Positions 26,372 to 35,436 are shown, counted from the stretch's first letter. The stretch: DNA of 64,000 nucleotides from Rufibacter sediminis (GCF_014269285.1 NZ_JACOAF010000004.1:1-64000), one strand, 5' to 3'. Notes: generated from the sequence alone by a model not told the origin. Numbers and translations are program-made.

Positions 26372-26964
26372 AGTAAATTGAGCTGTAAAAATTGTTGAAT
26401 GATGCTCTGTGTACGGCTGGAATTTAGAAAGGCTTTAAAAAATACTAGTAGAAAGATGAAATAGCGTATTACCCGCAATTTTAATATATAAATACTTCTA
26501 TTTTTTAATTCAGAGTAGCGGCTTGTAAGCTAGACGCTTACAGAATCTAACTAAGATAAAAAGGTTAGTGCCTTAGGAATTTTCACCCCGAAAAAATGTG
26601 GTCGGCGGCCGCGCCTGACGGAAGATCGCCGAGTCACGTTCCGCCAGTCCTGCTCAGAATATGACCAGTGTCTACCATGCTGCACGCCCTCAACTAACGG
26701 TGATGGGTTAGTTCTTAGAACTAGGTTTCCTGTGCGGTGACCTGTTTTGGAGGTGTTTTTCAGAAAACAGGCCTAAAGCAGCAGATATACTCCGAGGTGT
26801 TGCTGCCGGGAGAGATGTTTCTTGTTGGTAATGAGTTATTTGTGGCGACAGAGCATTGATTATGTGTGATTCACTTCCTACATTAGAGAACAGGTTCTCG
26901 TCTGGAAAGTGCTACTGCTTTTCAGGCCAGCCGGTGATCCTGAAACCCGATGAAGTTCTAGCCT
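26372..26964. other. Gene-free divergent interval of about 590 bases
   Basis: The part near 26372-26590 is AT-rich and probably holds the promoter of the DUF4142 gene; I cannot fix it. A hairpin repeat lies at 26742-26781. A frame starting at 26856 overlaps the next gene and looks like a shadow. Confidence 0.5.
26742..26781. repeat. Intergenic hairpin repeat (GGCCTGTTTT family)
   Basis: CTGTTTTGGAGGTG ... CAGGCCTAAAGCAG. One of the few good copies lying between two divergent genes rather than after a stop codon. Confidence 0.75.
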
Positions 26965-27849
26965 ATGGAAGCACATGTAGCAATAGAAAGCAGGCCAACG
27001 GTGCTGGAGAGAGGCAGAATGGACATCTGCGTATCGTGTGGCGAGCCGATGGAGAAGAAATTCTGCCCTGCCTGCGGGGAAAAGAAGGTACATCGGCATG
27101 ATTTCACCCTCAGTCATTTTCTGGAGGAACTGGTGGAAAGCTTTACCCACTTTGACGGAAAGTTCTTTAAGACCATCAAACTCCTGCTGCTAAAACCGGG
27201 CCTGCTGCCGGCGTATTTTTCGCAGGGCAAGCGGGTGGGCTACATGAAGCCTTTGCAGCTGTTCATTGTCTGCAACCTGTTCTTCTTTCTGCTGGTGGGA
27301 GATGCCGGAGGTTTCGCCCTCCAGCTAGACGGCTTCTATCGCTATGAGCCTTTTACCTCCTTTGGCACTCAACAGATCGTAGACCAAGTGGCCGGTTCTG
27401 AAGCCAGGCTGGACGCAGTGGCCGCTGTCTTCAATGAAAAGATTGTGGCGCAGTCAAAAGCGTTCATTGTCTTCTTTGTGCCGGTGTTTGCCCTGGCTTG
27501 CCTGGTAGCTTTCTCCAGGAGCCGGAAGTTTCTGGTTGAGCACCTGGTGTTCTCGGTGTACCTGTTCGCTTTTATCCTGCTGTGCAGCATTGCCTCCCGC
27601 TATCTGCTGGAGTGGCCTATTGCCTTCTTCTTTAAGACTATTTCCCGCAGTGCGTTTGATCAGGTGGTCACCCTGGTGAGTACCGTCTTAATTGCCGGAT
27701 ACTTTGCGGTAGCGGCCAAAAGATTCTATCAGGTAACCTGGCGCAGGGCTATTTCTGGGGCGCTGCTGGCTACGGTGCTGTTTCTGGTGAGCATCTATGC
27801 CTACCGGCTCCTGCTTTTCTTTAAAATCATCTACTCCATTGACGTCTAA
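26965..27849 (+). CDS. DUF3667 membrane protein with zinc ribbon
   Basis: A 294-residue inner-membrane protein. The N-terminus has a zinc-ribbon pattern CVSCGEPMEKKFCPACGEKK, followed by the conserved DUF3667 block LSHFLEELVESFTHFDGKFF and LLLKPGLLPAYFSQGKRVGY, then about five hydrophobic segments. The function of the family is unknown. The frame opens at 26965; the ATG at 27019 (MDICVSCGEP) starts right at the zinc ribbon and has a better purine-rich site upstream (GAGAGAGG), so it may be the true start. It converges on the DUF6799 gene with a gap of only 26 bases and no clear terminator. Confidence 0.83.
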   Translation: MEAHVAIESRPTVLERGRMDICVSCGEPMEKKFCPACGEKKVHRHDFTLSHFLEELVESFTHFDGKFFKTIKLLLLKPGLLPAYFSQGKRVGYMKPLQLFIVCNLFFFLLVGDAGGFALQLDGFYRYEPFTSFGTQQIVDQVAGSEARLDAVAAVFNEKIVAQSKAFIVFFVPVFALACLVAFSRSRKFLVEHLVFSVYLFAFILLCSIASRYLLEWPIAFFFKTISRSAFDQVVTLVSTVLIAGYFAVAAKRFYQVTWRRAISGALLATVLFLVSIYAYRLLLFFKIIYSIDV

Positions 27850-27875
27850 GCCGCCCCAAGACAGGCAGTCCTATA

Positions 27876-28460
27876 TTACTGCTTTCTCTTCTTTTCTTCC
27901 GCGGCGAGTTGCTGTTCCAGTTTGGCTAGGTCGGTGTCCAGTTTCTTGAGCTCGGGTGCGCTGGGCTTGTTCTGGACGGTTTTCTGCAGGAGCTCGGTTT
28001 TGCGCTGCAGGACGCGCTGTTTCTCCTCCAGAAGCCTGAGTCGGTCTTTGATTTGCTGCGCCTGCAAGAGTTGGTTCCCGATCCCTGTAGTGTCGCCGGT
28101 GAGGGTGGTGCTTCTGTGGGTGATTACCGTGGAGCGGTGCAGCGTGCCTTTCAGGTCTACGTAGTCGCCCTCGTTCAGCTGAACGGCCTCGCCGCCGGCA
28201 ATGGTCAGGGAACCGCTGGGTTGCAGCGTAGCGCCGTTGGTGAAGGTTCTGGCCTGCGTGAGCGGACTGAAATCCGTGCCTTTGATTTCCATCATCTTCC
28301 CGTTGCGCATGATGATGCCCTGGCGTAATGGTGTGACGCTGGTAGTAGTGGTGCGGCCACTCTCCGCTTTCCCGATGGAAGCATTCTGGGCCTGCACGAG
28401 AACCGGGGCGCAAAGCATGCCCAACAGCAGACCGCCGGCTAAGATGAAACGATGTAGCAT
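27876..28460 (-). CDS. DUF6799 exported protein with coiled coil
   Basis: A 194-residue exported protein. The start at 28460 (MLHRFILAGGLLLGMLC) gives a signal peptide ending LVQAQ. Two short repeats follow that fit DUF6799: PLRQGIIMRNGKMMEIKG with TFTNGATLQPSGSLTIAGG and EAVQLNEGDYVDLKGTLHR. The last 70 residues are rich in Lys, Glu, Gln and Leu and should form a coiled coil (LQAQQIKDRLRLLEEKQRVL). Function unknown. It lies next to the DedA gene on the same strand, separated by 73 bases with a half hairpin repeat. Confidence 0.8.
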   Translation of the reverse strand: MLHRFILAGGLLLGMLCAPVLVQAQNASIGKAESGRTTTTSVTPLRQGIIMRNGKMMEIKGTDFSPLTQARTFTNGATLQPSGSLTIAGGEAVQLNEGDYVDLKGTLHRSTVITHRSTTLTGDTTGIGNQLLQAQQIKDRLRLLEEKQRVLQRKTELLQKTVQNKPSAPELKKLDTDLAKLEQQLAAEEKKRKQ

Positions 28461-28533
28461 AGGTTGATTAAGGTTGTCTGTATTTATACGGTGGTTTTGC
28501 AAAAACAAGCTAAAAACGGCTTGAGTGATTAGG

Positions 28534-29178
28534 TCAGGCGTTAGCGGATTTTCGGCGCTCTTTCAGGTACTGGATGAACCCGGGCAGAATAGACAGCAGA
28601 ATGATAACCGGAATGGCGTAATGCAGGTAATCTTTCAGCTGCGGGAACTGCTGCCCCAGGTAATAACTGGCCAGCACCAGCGAGCAGATCCAGAGGGCGG
28701 TGCCCATGAAACTTAGCAGCACAAACCGGCCCAGGGCCATTCCCGTCACGCCCGCCAACAAAGGGTTGAAGGTGCGGACCACCGGCACAAACTTGCCCAC
28801 CACAATAGCTGATTTGCCTTTCTCGCGGTAAAACTTCTCGGCCCGCTCCAGGTGCTTCCGCTTGAAATACCAGGTGTCCTGTTTGTGGTAGAGTCTTTTG
28901 CCCATGCGTCTGCCTATGGTAAAGCCCAGCAGATCGCCCGCCACGCCGGCGGCCGTCATGCTGGCCAGCAGCACGCCTAAGGGCACCGTCAGGACATCGG
29001 CGCCCGCCAATAAACCGGTGGCCAGCAGCAACGAGTCTCCGCCGGGAATCACCAGGCCAATGAGCAGCCCCGTTTCCACAAACACCACCACCAGAATAAG
29101 CGTCAGGCCACCGTACCGGATCATGTTCTCGGGACTGGAGAATAGCTCTGACCAAGCCACCAGAAAAAGGTCTGTCAT
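28534..29178 (-). CDS. DedA family membrane protein
   Basis: A 214-residue inner-membrane protein of the DedA/SNARE-associated family, whose members move undecaprenyl phosphate or phospholipids across the membrane. Features are the N-terminal re-entrant region FVETGLLIGLVIPGGDSLL, the basic loop GFTIGRRMGKRLYHK, and FVPVVRTFNPLLAGVTGM, the family F-x-P-x-x-R motif. ATG at 29178. It is divergent from the MarR gene. The exact lipid is not determined. Confidence 0.9.
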   Translation of the reverse strand: MTDLFLVAWSELFSSPENMIRYGGLTLILVVVFVETGLLIGLVIPGGDSLLLATGLLAGADVLTVPLGVLLASMTAAGVAGDLLGFTIGRRMGKRLYHKQDTWYFKRKHLERAEKFYREKGKSAIVVGKFVPVVRTFNPLLAGVTGMALGRFVLLSFMGTALWICSLVLASYYLGQQFPQLKDYLHYAIPVIILLSILPGFIQYLKERRKSANA

Positions 29179-29272
29179 TTCAGTTCAAGCATAGATTCAG
29201 GGGAAATACGCACGGGGCATGCCAGATGTTGGTTGTATCTTTGCGGGCATCCGCAGAAATAGAAGAGCTAAG

Positions 29273-29303
29273 TTGCTGATTTTGCGGGTGCAACATATAT
29301 TTG
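29273..29303 (+). promoter_or_regulatory. Promoter of the MarR gene
   Basis: TTG at 29273-29275, 20 nt, TATATTTG at 29296-29303, fitting the Bacteroidota pattern; the ATG is 29 bases further on. Confidence 0.6.
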
Positions 29304-29331
29304 AGGATCGCCTGAAAACTGGAGGTTAACA

Positions 29332-29781
29332 ATGAAAATTGAAGAAGAAATAAAGCAGAGTGTTTTTAAGGACGTTTACCAAAAGTCCTACATCAACGTG
29401 GTGTACACCGCTAATTGGTTGGAACAAAGGCAGTCTGCGGTGTTTAAGGCATATGGAATCACGCTGCCGCAGTACAACGTGCTGCGCATTCTGCGCGGGC
29501 AGTTTCCCAAGCCGGCCACGGTGAACCTGCTCATTGACCGCATGCTGGACAAAACCTCCAATGCCTCGCGCATTGTAGACAAACTGGAAGCCAAAGCACT
29601 GGTGACGCGGGAGCAATGCCCCTCTGACCGGCGCACCGTGGACATTCTCATCACCCAGAAAGGCTTGGATTTGCTGCAGCAGATGGATGAACTCGGGAAC
29701 CAGGGCTTCAGCGGGCTCCACAACCTGACCCAATACGAGGCCGAGCAACTAAATACGCTCCTGGATAAGATAAGAAGCTGA
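29332..29781 (+). CDS. MarR family transcriptional regulator
   Basis: A 149-residue winged-helix regulator that binds DNA as a dimer. The DNA-binding part includes ITLPQYNVLRILRGQ, LLIDRMLDKTSNASRIVDKL and the wing LVTREQCPSDRRTVDILIT. The start is ATG at 29332, with a good ribosome site GGAGGT at 29322-29327. The YceI gene follows 62 bases downstream on the same strand, so regulator and YceI may be co-transcribed; in Bacteroidota this pair occurs together, and the regulator may control it. The ligand is unknown. Confidence 0.9.
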   Translation: MKIEEEIKQSVFKDVYQKSYINVVYTANWLEQRQSAVFKAYGITLPQYNVLRILRGQFPKPATVNLLIDRMLDKTSNASRIVDKLEAKALVTREQCPSDRRTVDILITQKGLDLLQQMDELGNQGFSGLHNLTQYEAEQLNTLLDKIRS

Positions 29782-29843
29782 AGTTTTTCTATCTTTCTCC
29801 TTTCTGTAACCCTTTTGTACTAAAACACTTACTTCCTGATTCC

Positions 29844-30515
29844 ATGAAAAAAATGTTATTCTCTGTTCTGGTAGCCACTGCGGTAGGCGTTTCTGCCTTC
29901 AAAATGGTGGCACCAACTGCTCCCTTGAAAGCAGTGCCGGCCCGTTACGCGGCGGCGGCTCCTCAGCCGTTCAAAGTAGTTCCGGCGGAAAGCAAGATCA
30001 CCTGGATTGGCCGTAAGGTGACCGGGGAGCACAACGGCAACATCGGGTTGGCCAGCGGCACCATCCTGTTTGACAAAGGCGCGTTGCGGGGCGGCACTTT
30101 CCTCCTGGACATGACCTCCATCACCTGCAATGACCTGCAAGGCGGCTCCAACAAGAAACTGGTAGACCACCTCAAGTCCGATGACTTTTTCTCCGTGGAG
30201 AAGAACCCGACTGCCGTATTCGCCATCACTAACCTCACGCCCAAGCAAAACGCCAAGTCTGGGGCCGCCAACTATACCATCACCGGTGACCTCACCATCA
30301 AAGGCATTACCAACCAGATCTCGTTCCCGGCCATGGTGAACGTGAAGAAAGGCGTAGCCACCGCCAAAGCCACGCTCAAGTTTGACCGCACCAAGTGGGA
30401 CATCAAGTACCGGTCCGGCAATTTCTTCGAGAACATTGGTGACAAAGCCATCATGGATGACGTGGAACTCAACATTGACCTGGTAGCCAAGCCTGAGGCT
30501 GTCGCTAAGAAATAA
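29844..30515 (+). CDS. YceI family exported protein
   Basis: A 223-residue periplasmic protein with a signal peptide (MKKMLFSVLVATAVGVSAF). The YceI lipocalin-like barrel, which binds isoprenoid or other lipid chains, covers residues 45-215: AESKITWIGRKVTGEHNG, GGTFLLDMTSITCNDL, LKSDDFFSVEKNPTAVF and DLTIKGITNQISFP are the usual blocks, ending KFDRTKWDIKYRSGNFF. Ligand unknown. It follows the MarR gene and ends with a hairpin terminator. Confidence 0.92.
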   Translation: MKKMLFSVLVATAVGVSAFKMVAPTAPLKAVPARYAAAAPQPFKVVPAESKITWIGRKVTGEHNGNIGLASGTILFDKGALRGGTFLLDMTSITCNDLQGGSNKKLVDHLKSDDFFSVEKNPTAVFAITNLTPKQNAKSGAANYTITGDLTIKGITNQISFPAMVNVKKGVATAKATLKFDRTKWDIKYRSGNFFENIGDKAIMDDVELNIDLVAKPEAVAKK

Positions 30516-30531
30516 CGAACAGTATCTTTTT

Positions 30532-30575
30532 GAAGTGGTCATTGCTTTCTCGTAAAGCACTGACCACTTTTTTTA
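30532..30575 (+). terminator. Terminator after the YceI gene
   Basis: GAAGTGGTCATTGCTTT pairs with AAAGCACTGACCACTT (one bulge), then a run of T. Confidence 0.8.
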
Positions 30576-30662
30576 TGGTGCCGGGCACAGGCCAGAAATG
30601 TGCGATATCTGTAGAAGCAATCCCATCAATACCTTTGCCCGAGTTGCGCGGTGAGGCTAGTT

Positions 30663-30704
30663 CTGGTTTTGGGCCTGTTTTTAGAAAACGAGCCCAAAAC
30701 CGAG
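30663..30704. repeat. Intergenic hairpin repeat (GGCCTGTTTT family)
   Basis: CTGGTTTTGGGCCTGTTTT with its inverse ending AGCCCAAAACCGAG. Lies behind the YceI terminator; a second copy follows at 30764. Confidence 0.8.
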
Positions 30705-30763
30705 ACAGGATTTACATTTGCATTAAGTGACAACGTGCTGATACCTGCTTTGGCTTATGCCGT

Positions 30764-30802
30764 CGTTTTGAGCCCGTTTTTGTGAAAAAGCGCCTGAAAC
30801 AG
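30764..30802. repeat. Intergenic hairpin repeat (GGCCTGTTTT family)
   Basis: CGTTTTGAGCCCG ... GCGCCTGAAACAG, about 90 bases before the rlmF start. Confidence 0.7.
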
Positions 30803-30891
30803 AGACTAACCCTGTGCCTAATATAAGCGGACGCTGGCGCCAGGCTTGGGTGAGTGACGAAACAGCAAACATTGACTTGATTAACCCTTTC

Positions 30892-31878
30892 ATGCTTCCT
30901 AAGAAGAAAGAACATCCCGAAGAGAAATCAGGCTTGCACCCCCGCAACAAGCATAGGAAGCGTTATGACTTCCAGCAGCTGATCAAAAGTAGTCCGGAGC
31001 TGCGGCCGTACGTGCGGGTGAATGAGTTTCGGGATGAATCTATTGATTTCTTCAACCCCGAGGCCGTGAAAGCGCTCAACAAGGCGTTGCTGAAGCAGTA
31101 TTACGGCATCGGGTACTGGGACATCCCTAAAAATTACCTGTGTCCGCCTATTCCGGGCCGGGCCGATTACCTTCACTATGTAGCCGATTTGCTGGGGAGC
31201 ATGCAACCAGACGGGCAAAAAAACAAAGTACCCAGAGGTCCTCAGATCAAGGTTCTGGACGTTGGTGTGGGGGCGAACTGCGTGTATCCCATCATCGGGA
31301 ACCGGGAATACGGCTGGTCTTTTATTGGCGCAGACATTGATCCGGTGTCCATTGCCTCTGCCCAGAAGATTGTTGACAAGAATCTCTCGCTGCAGGGCCA
31401 GATTGAATGCCGATGGCAGCCCAACCCGAAACATATTTTTCAGGGCATCCTCAAGCAAGACGAACGCATCGATCTTTCCATCTGCAATCCGCCTTTTCAT
31501 GCCTCTTCGGCCGAAGCCCAGTCCGGCTCCGTCCGGAAACTGAGAAATCTCAAGCAAAAAAGCATCGCCAAACCCGTCCTGAACTTTGGCGGCCAGAGCA
31601 ATGAACTGTGGTGCGAGGGCGGCGAAAGCCGGTTCATTGGCAATATGATCCAGGAGAGCAAGCAGTTTGCGGGATCGTGTCTGTGGTTCTCTACCCTGGT
31701 TTCCAAGAGTGCCCATCTCAAGGAGGCCTACAAAGCCCTGCAAGCGGTTGGGGCCGTAGAGGTGAAAACCATTCCCATGAGCCAGGGAAACAAAACCAGC
31801 CGCATGGTGGCCTGGACCTTTCTAACCCCGGAGCAGCAGAAAAGCTGGGTGCAGACCCGGTGGAAAGAATCGTCCTGA
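30892..31878 (+). CDS. rlmF: 23S rRNA (adenine1618-N6)-methyltransferase
   Basis: A 328-residue rRNA methyltransferase. The whole chain follows E. coli RlmF: GLHPRNKHRKRYDF, AVKALNKALLKQYYGI, WDIPKNYLCPPIPGRADY, VLDVGVGANCVYPIIG for the SAM site, the catalytic ICNPPFHAS, then LNFGGQSNELWCEGGE and the C-terminal SQGNKTSRMVAWTF. It modifies the ribosome in the cytosol. The start at 30892 (MLPKKKEHPEEKS) is chosen because the 26 codons before it belong to no conserved part. A terminator shared with the small convergent gene follows. Confidence 0.95.
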   Translation: MLPKKKEHPEEKSGLHPRNKHRKRYDFQQLIKSSPELRPYVRVNEFRDESIDFFNPEAVKALNKALLKQYYGIGYWDIPKNYLCPPIPGRADYLHYVADLLGSMQPDGQKNKVPRGPQIKVLDVGVGANCVYPIIGNREYGWSFIGADIDPVSIASAQKIVDKNLSLQGQIECRWQPNPKHIFQGILKQDERIDLSICNPPFHASSAEAQSGSVRKLRNLKQKSIAKPVLNFGGQSNELWCEGGESRFIGNMIQESKQFAGSCLWFSTLVSKSAHLKEAYKALQAVGAVEVKTIPMSQGNKTSRMVAWTFLTPEQQKSWVQTRWKESS

Positions 31879-31962
31879 ACGGCTGGCAAAAAGGAAAGCA
31901 CTGCTGGCTCCCTCCATCAGCCCGAAGGAAGGGAACAGGTAAACCGATTCCTGCTAAAAACG

Positions 31963-32006
31963 AAAAACCCGGAAGCTTGGCGTTTTGGCCATGCTTTCGG
32001 GTTTTT
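31963..32006. terminator. Bidirectional terminator
   Basis: AAAAACCCGGAAGC and GCTTTCGGGTTTTT with a 16-nt spacer, between rlmF and the convergent small membrane gene. Confidence 0.85.
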
Positions 32007-32023
32007 ACCTTTAAAACGGTTCT

Positions 32024-32248
32024 CTACAAAGAGGTGGTTTTCACCCGTGACCGGTTGTAATCGGGTTCCCAGTCATTGATGGGCAGGCAAATGCCTGGTG
32101 GAAGGTCCAGATCGGGGAGGCCATCATTGATGGGCTCGCCTCCCTCGTCATCACTGTCATCTTGCGGCGGTACGCTAATTCTTTTACGTGGGGCCAGCGC
32201 CAAAAAGGCAATCAAGGCAAACATGGCCAAAGAGTATACGATCATCAT
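32024..32248 (-). CDS. Small single-helix membrane protein
   Basis: A 74-residue protein. One hydrophobic helix (MIVYSLAMFALIAFLALA) is followed by a basic patch RKR and an acidic, proline-rich tail (PPQDDSDDEGGEP, LPDLDLPPGICLPIND). This layout suggests a membrane-anchored peptide with the tail in the cytosol or periplasm. I do not recognise the family. The start is either of two adjacent ATGs (32248 or 32245). It has its own side of a shared terminator, which supports it being expressed. Confidence 0.55.
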   Translation of the reverse strand: MMIVYSLAMFALIAFLALAPRKRISVPPQDDSDDEGGEPINDGLPDLDLPPGICLPINDWEPDYNRSRVKTTSL

Positions 32249-32378
32249 AAAATCCGATGAATTAAAAGTCTCACATCACATCCACTGCCGGGCTGGCGTC
32301 TCTTGTTGTTCAACGTAGGGCGGCCTTGCTATGTTGACCGCTGAGGCAAAAAAAATCACATAAGTTCTTCTGGCTTTA

Positions 32379-32408
32379 TTGGTTTTCCGGAAGGCGGGTG
32401 TAGCTTTG
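32379..32408 (+). promoter_or_regulatory. Promoter of the TPP-controlled receptor
   Basis: TTG at 32379-32381, 19 nt, TAGCTTTG at 32401-32408. This is an exact match to the Bacteroidota pattern and places transcription start a few bases before the riboswitch. Confidence 0.78.
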
Positions 32409-32411
32409 CCT

Positions 32412-32489
32412 CAGTTTAGGGGTGCCTTAATATAACGGGCTGAGATCATACCCATTGAACCTGATCCGGGTAATGCCGGCGAAGGGAAA
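32412..32489 (+). promoter_or_regulatory. TPP riboswitch (THI element)
   Basis: The conserved blocks are all present in order: GGGGTGCC, GGCTGAGATCATACCCATTG, AACCTGATCCGGGTAATGCC and GGCGAAGGGA. Thiamine pyrophosphate binding should turn the downstream receptor gene off. The aptamer ends about 75 bases before the receptor ATG; I see no clear terminator stem between them, so control may act on translation. Confidence 0.95.
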
Positions 32490-32565
32490 AACAAGGGAAC
32501 AAAACAAGAGTGGGAGCACCGGCCCCTGGTGGCTCCTGGTTGTTTTATCTATTTTTCAATTTCAC

Positions 32566-35007
32566 ATGAAAAAAGCGTTAGCCCTCTTACTGGGCTGCCT
32601 GCTGCCGTGGTTTGCCATGGCACAGAATTCCATGTCTGGCCGTGTCCTAGACGCCGCCACCCAATCACCGCTTATCGGAAGTACCGTTACGCTTACCGCG
32701 GGCAACCGCGCCACCCTCACCGATGCCGCCGGCCGTTTCTCGTTCTCCAATCTGCCGGCCGGCGAGTACACCGTGCAGGTGAGTTACCTGGGCTACGCCG
32801 CCGCTAGCCAAACCGTGAATGTGCCTGTTTCGCAACCGCTGGAGATTTCCCTGACCCGTACCAGTGTGGCCACTAAGGAAGTGCTGGTCACCGCCACTCG
32901 CGCCAATGAGAAAACCGGCACCACGTTCACCAACGTGGGCAAAGAAGAACTGGAAAGCCGCAATTTTGGCCAGGATTTGCCTTATCTGCTGGAAAACACG
33001 CCCTCTTTAGTAACCAACTCAGACGCCGGGGCCGGAGTAGGCTACACCAGCATGCGCATCAGAGGCTCAGACATCACCCGCATCAACGTCACCGTGAACG
33101 GGATTCCGGTGAATGATGCCGAGAGCCACGGCGTTTTCTTCGTGAACATGCCAGATTTTGCCTCCTCGTTGCAGGATGTGCAGATTCAGCGCGGCGTGGG
33201 GACTTCCTCCAACGGGCCGGGAGCCTTCGGCGCCAGCCTGAACCTGCAGACCCAGGATGCCAGCCCGGAAGCCTATGCCCGCACCGATAACTCCTTCGGC
33301 TCTTACAACACCTGGAAAAACAACGTGCAGTTTGGGACCGGTCTGTTGGGCGGCAAGTTTGCCGTAGACGGACGCCTTTCCCGCATTACCTCAGACGGAT
33401 ACATAGACCGCGCCAGCTCCAACCTGAAATCCTTTTACCTGTCTGGTGGCTACTACGGCACCAAGAATTTCCTGAAAGCGGTGGTCTTTGGGGGACATGA
33501 GAAAACCTACCAGGCCTGGAACGGGGTAGACGAAGAGACCCTGAAAACGAATCGGCGCTACAACTCCGCCGGAACCGAGATGGGCGATGACACACCCTAC
33601 GGAAATGAAGTGGACGATTACCAGCAGTACCACTACCAATTGCACTACGGCCACGAGTTCAACTCGCTGTTGTCTCTGAATGCCGCGCTGCATTACACCC
33701 GCGGTTTCGGGTTCTATGAGAACTACAAGGGCGGGGAAAGCCTGGAAGACTACAACATCCCGCCGCTGACGGTAGGCGGCACCACCGTGGACGAAACAGA
33801 TCTGGTGCGGCAGAAATGGCTGGACAATCACTTCTACGGCACTACGTTCGCGTTGCAGTACCGGGGCGCGGGCAAGCTTTCGGCGGTACTGGGCGGAGGG
33901 TGGAACCGGTACACCGGCGCGCACTTTGGGGAGGTGATCTGGGCGCAATACGCGGCCACTATTCGGCCCGGCCACCGTTACTATGACGGCGATGCCCGTA
34001 AAACCGATTTCAACGTGTACGGCAAAGCCACCTGGCAAGCCACGGAGAAGTTGAGCTTCTTCGGGGATGTGCAGTACCGCACCGTGGACTACAGACTTGA
34101 CGGCACCGACGATGACCACCGCGACGTGACCACCCGCGCCGACTATGGGTTCTTCAACCCGAAGGCCGGGGTAACGCTGGCGCTCTCAGAGGTGCATCAG
34201 TTGTACGGATCAGTGGCAGTAGGGCACCGTGAGCCCACCCGCTCTGACTTCACCGACCGCCCGTTGAACGACCAGGCCAAAGCCGAGCGCATGGTAGATT
34301 ATGAAGCCGGTTACCGGTTAAATCAGCCTTTGGGTGAACTGAACGGCCTGCCGCTGCGCCTCACCGCCGATCTCACGTACTTCTACATGGACTACAAAGA
34401 CCAACTGGTGCTCACCGGCCAGGTTAATGACGTAGGCACCGCCCTGAGAACGAATATCCCCGATAGCTATAGAACCGGGGTGGAACTATCCGCTGGCATT
34501 GGCCTGGGGCAATTGGCCCGTTTCACCACCAACCTGTCTTTGAGCCGGAACCGCATCGAGAACTTCGGGGAGACGCTTTACCGCTTTGACGATGACTACA
34601 ATCCGGTGGAAGAACTGCGCACTACCTATCAGGAGACCACCATCTCTTACTCGCCCAGCGTGGTCACATCTAACCAGCTAGAAGTACAGCCGGTGAATGG
34701 CCTTCGGTTCCAGTTCCAGTACAAGACCGTGAGTGAGCAGTTCCTGGACAACACGGCCAGCCAGGAGCGCCGCATCAAACCTTATGAAGTAGGCGATGTT
34801 AGAGTGTTCTACCGCTTCAGACCCGTGAACTGGATGAAGGAGGTGGAACTGGGCTTGCTGGTGAACAACGTGTTCAATGAGGTGTACGAGGCCAACGGCT
34901 TCACCTTCTCTGAGTACTACGTAGGCGATAACACCCGCTACCACTACAACTATTACTTCCCGCAGGCGCCCCGCAATTACATGGCCCAGATCAGCCTGCG
35001 TTTTTAG
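32566..35007 (+). CDS. TonB-dependent receptor, probable thiamine-compound uptake
   Basis: An 813-residue outer-membrane receptor. Signal peptide MKKALALLLGCLLPWFAMAQ, then a carboxypeptidase-regulatory-like domain (about 22-105; VLDAATQSPLIGSTVTL), a plug domain (about 115-225; SMRIRGSDITRINVTVNGIP) and a 22-strand barrel ending in the aromatic YMAQISLRF. The start at 32566 is fixed by the signal peptide; the frame opens earlier inside the riboswitch. The TPP riboswitch in its leader implies that it imports thiamine, a phosphate ester or a precursor; this is inference from regulation, since the barrel itself gives no ligand. No inner-membrane PnuT or thiamine kinase gene is adjacent. Confidence 0.93.
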   Translation: MKKALALLLGCLLPWFAMAQNSMSGRVLDAATQSPLIGSTVTLTAGNRATLTDAAGRFSFSNLPAGEYTVQVSYLGYAAASQTVNVPVSQPLEISLTRTSVATKEVLVTATRANEKTGTTFTNVGKEELESRNFGQDLPYLLENTPSLVTNSDAGAGVGYTSMRIRGSDITRINVTVNGIPVNDAESHGVFFVNMPDFASSLQDVQIQRGVGTSSNGPGAFGASLNLQTQDASPEAYARTDNSFGSYNTWKNNVQFGTGLLGGKFAVDGRLSRITSDGYIDRASSNLKSFYLSGGYYGTKNFLKAVVFGGHEKTYQAWNGVDEETLKTNRRYNSAGTEMGDDTPYGNEVDDYQQYHYQLHYGHEFNSLLSLNAALHYTRGFGFYENYKGGESLEDYNIPPLTVGGTTVDETDLVRQKWLDNHFYGTTFALQYRGAGKLSAVLGGGWNRYTGAHFGEVIWAQYAATIRPGHRYYDGDARKTDFNVYGKATWQATEKLSFFGDVQYRTVDYRLDGTDDDHRDVTTRADYGFFNPKAGVTLALSEVHQLYGSVAVGHREPTRSDFTDRPLNDQAKAERMVDYEAGYRLNQPLGELNGLPLRLTADLTYFYMDYKDQLVLTGQVNDVGTALRTNIPDSYRTGVELSAGIGLGQLARFTTNLSLSRNRIENFGETLYRFDDDYNPVEELRTTYQETTISYSPSVVTSNQLEVQPVNGLRFQFQYKTVSEQFLDNTASQERRIKPYEVGDVRVFYRFRPVNWMKEVELGLLVNNVFNEVYEANGFTFSEYYVGDNTRYHYNYYFPQAPRNYMAQISLRF

Positions 35008-35032
35008 GCTCTTTTCAGAAAATCGGCCGCTA

Positions 35033-35074
35033 AACAGAAGCCAACAGTTGTACGCTGTTGGCTTCTGTTTTTTT
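35033..35074 (+). terminator. Terminator after the receptor gene
   Basis: Perfect 15-nt arms AACAGAAGCCAACAG and CTGTTGGCTTCTGTT, loop TTGTACG, then T-run. A hairpin-repeat relative (35005-35037) overlaps its left edge. Confidence 0.93.
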
Positions 35075-35436
35075 GGAATTAGCCCAGGTAGTGATTTTTT
35101 CATGCGTATGAGATGCCCCATCTCTGTCCTCTCTAAGCAGGTAAGGCTGTTGAGTTCTAAAACTATAGCTGGTTCAAGTTTCTAACTTGGACCTATCATG
35201 AGCTGAAGTTTGAAACTTCAGTGAGCCGTGAGGCTCAAAATAGGCAGCAATGATATGCTTTTCCAAAGGAATCAAACCATTGGAATAGAACGTAACGGCC
35301 TTGCCTCCTAGGTGGGATAGGCTTTGGGCCCCAAATAGAATATGCTGATTACTGGCACGTTTTGAGGCAGTTTTCAGGAAAACAGGGGAAAAACAGGCGG
35401 CGCAAACGATGTCGTGAAAGGTTTTGCTAACAAGTG
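35075..35436. other. Gene-free interval with small hairpins
   Basis: Contains GGTTCAAGTT/AACTTGGACC (35171-35193), CTGAAGTTT/AAACTTCAG (35203-35221) and one hairpin-family repeat (35359-35394). No gene. Confidence 0.65.

Noticed and set aside
26856-27101. 81-codon plus-strand frame before and across the DUF3667 start
   Set aside because: It overlaps the DUF3667 gene in another frame and has no protein character of its own.
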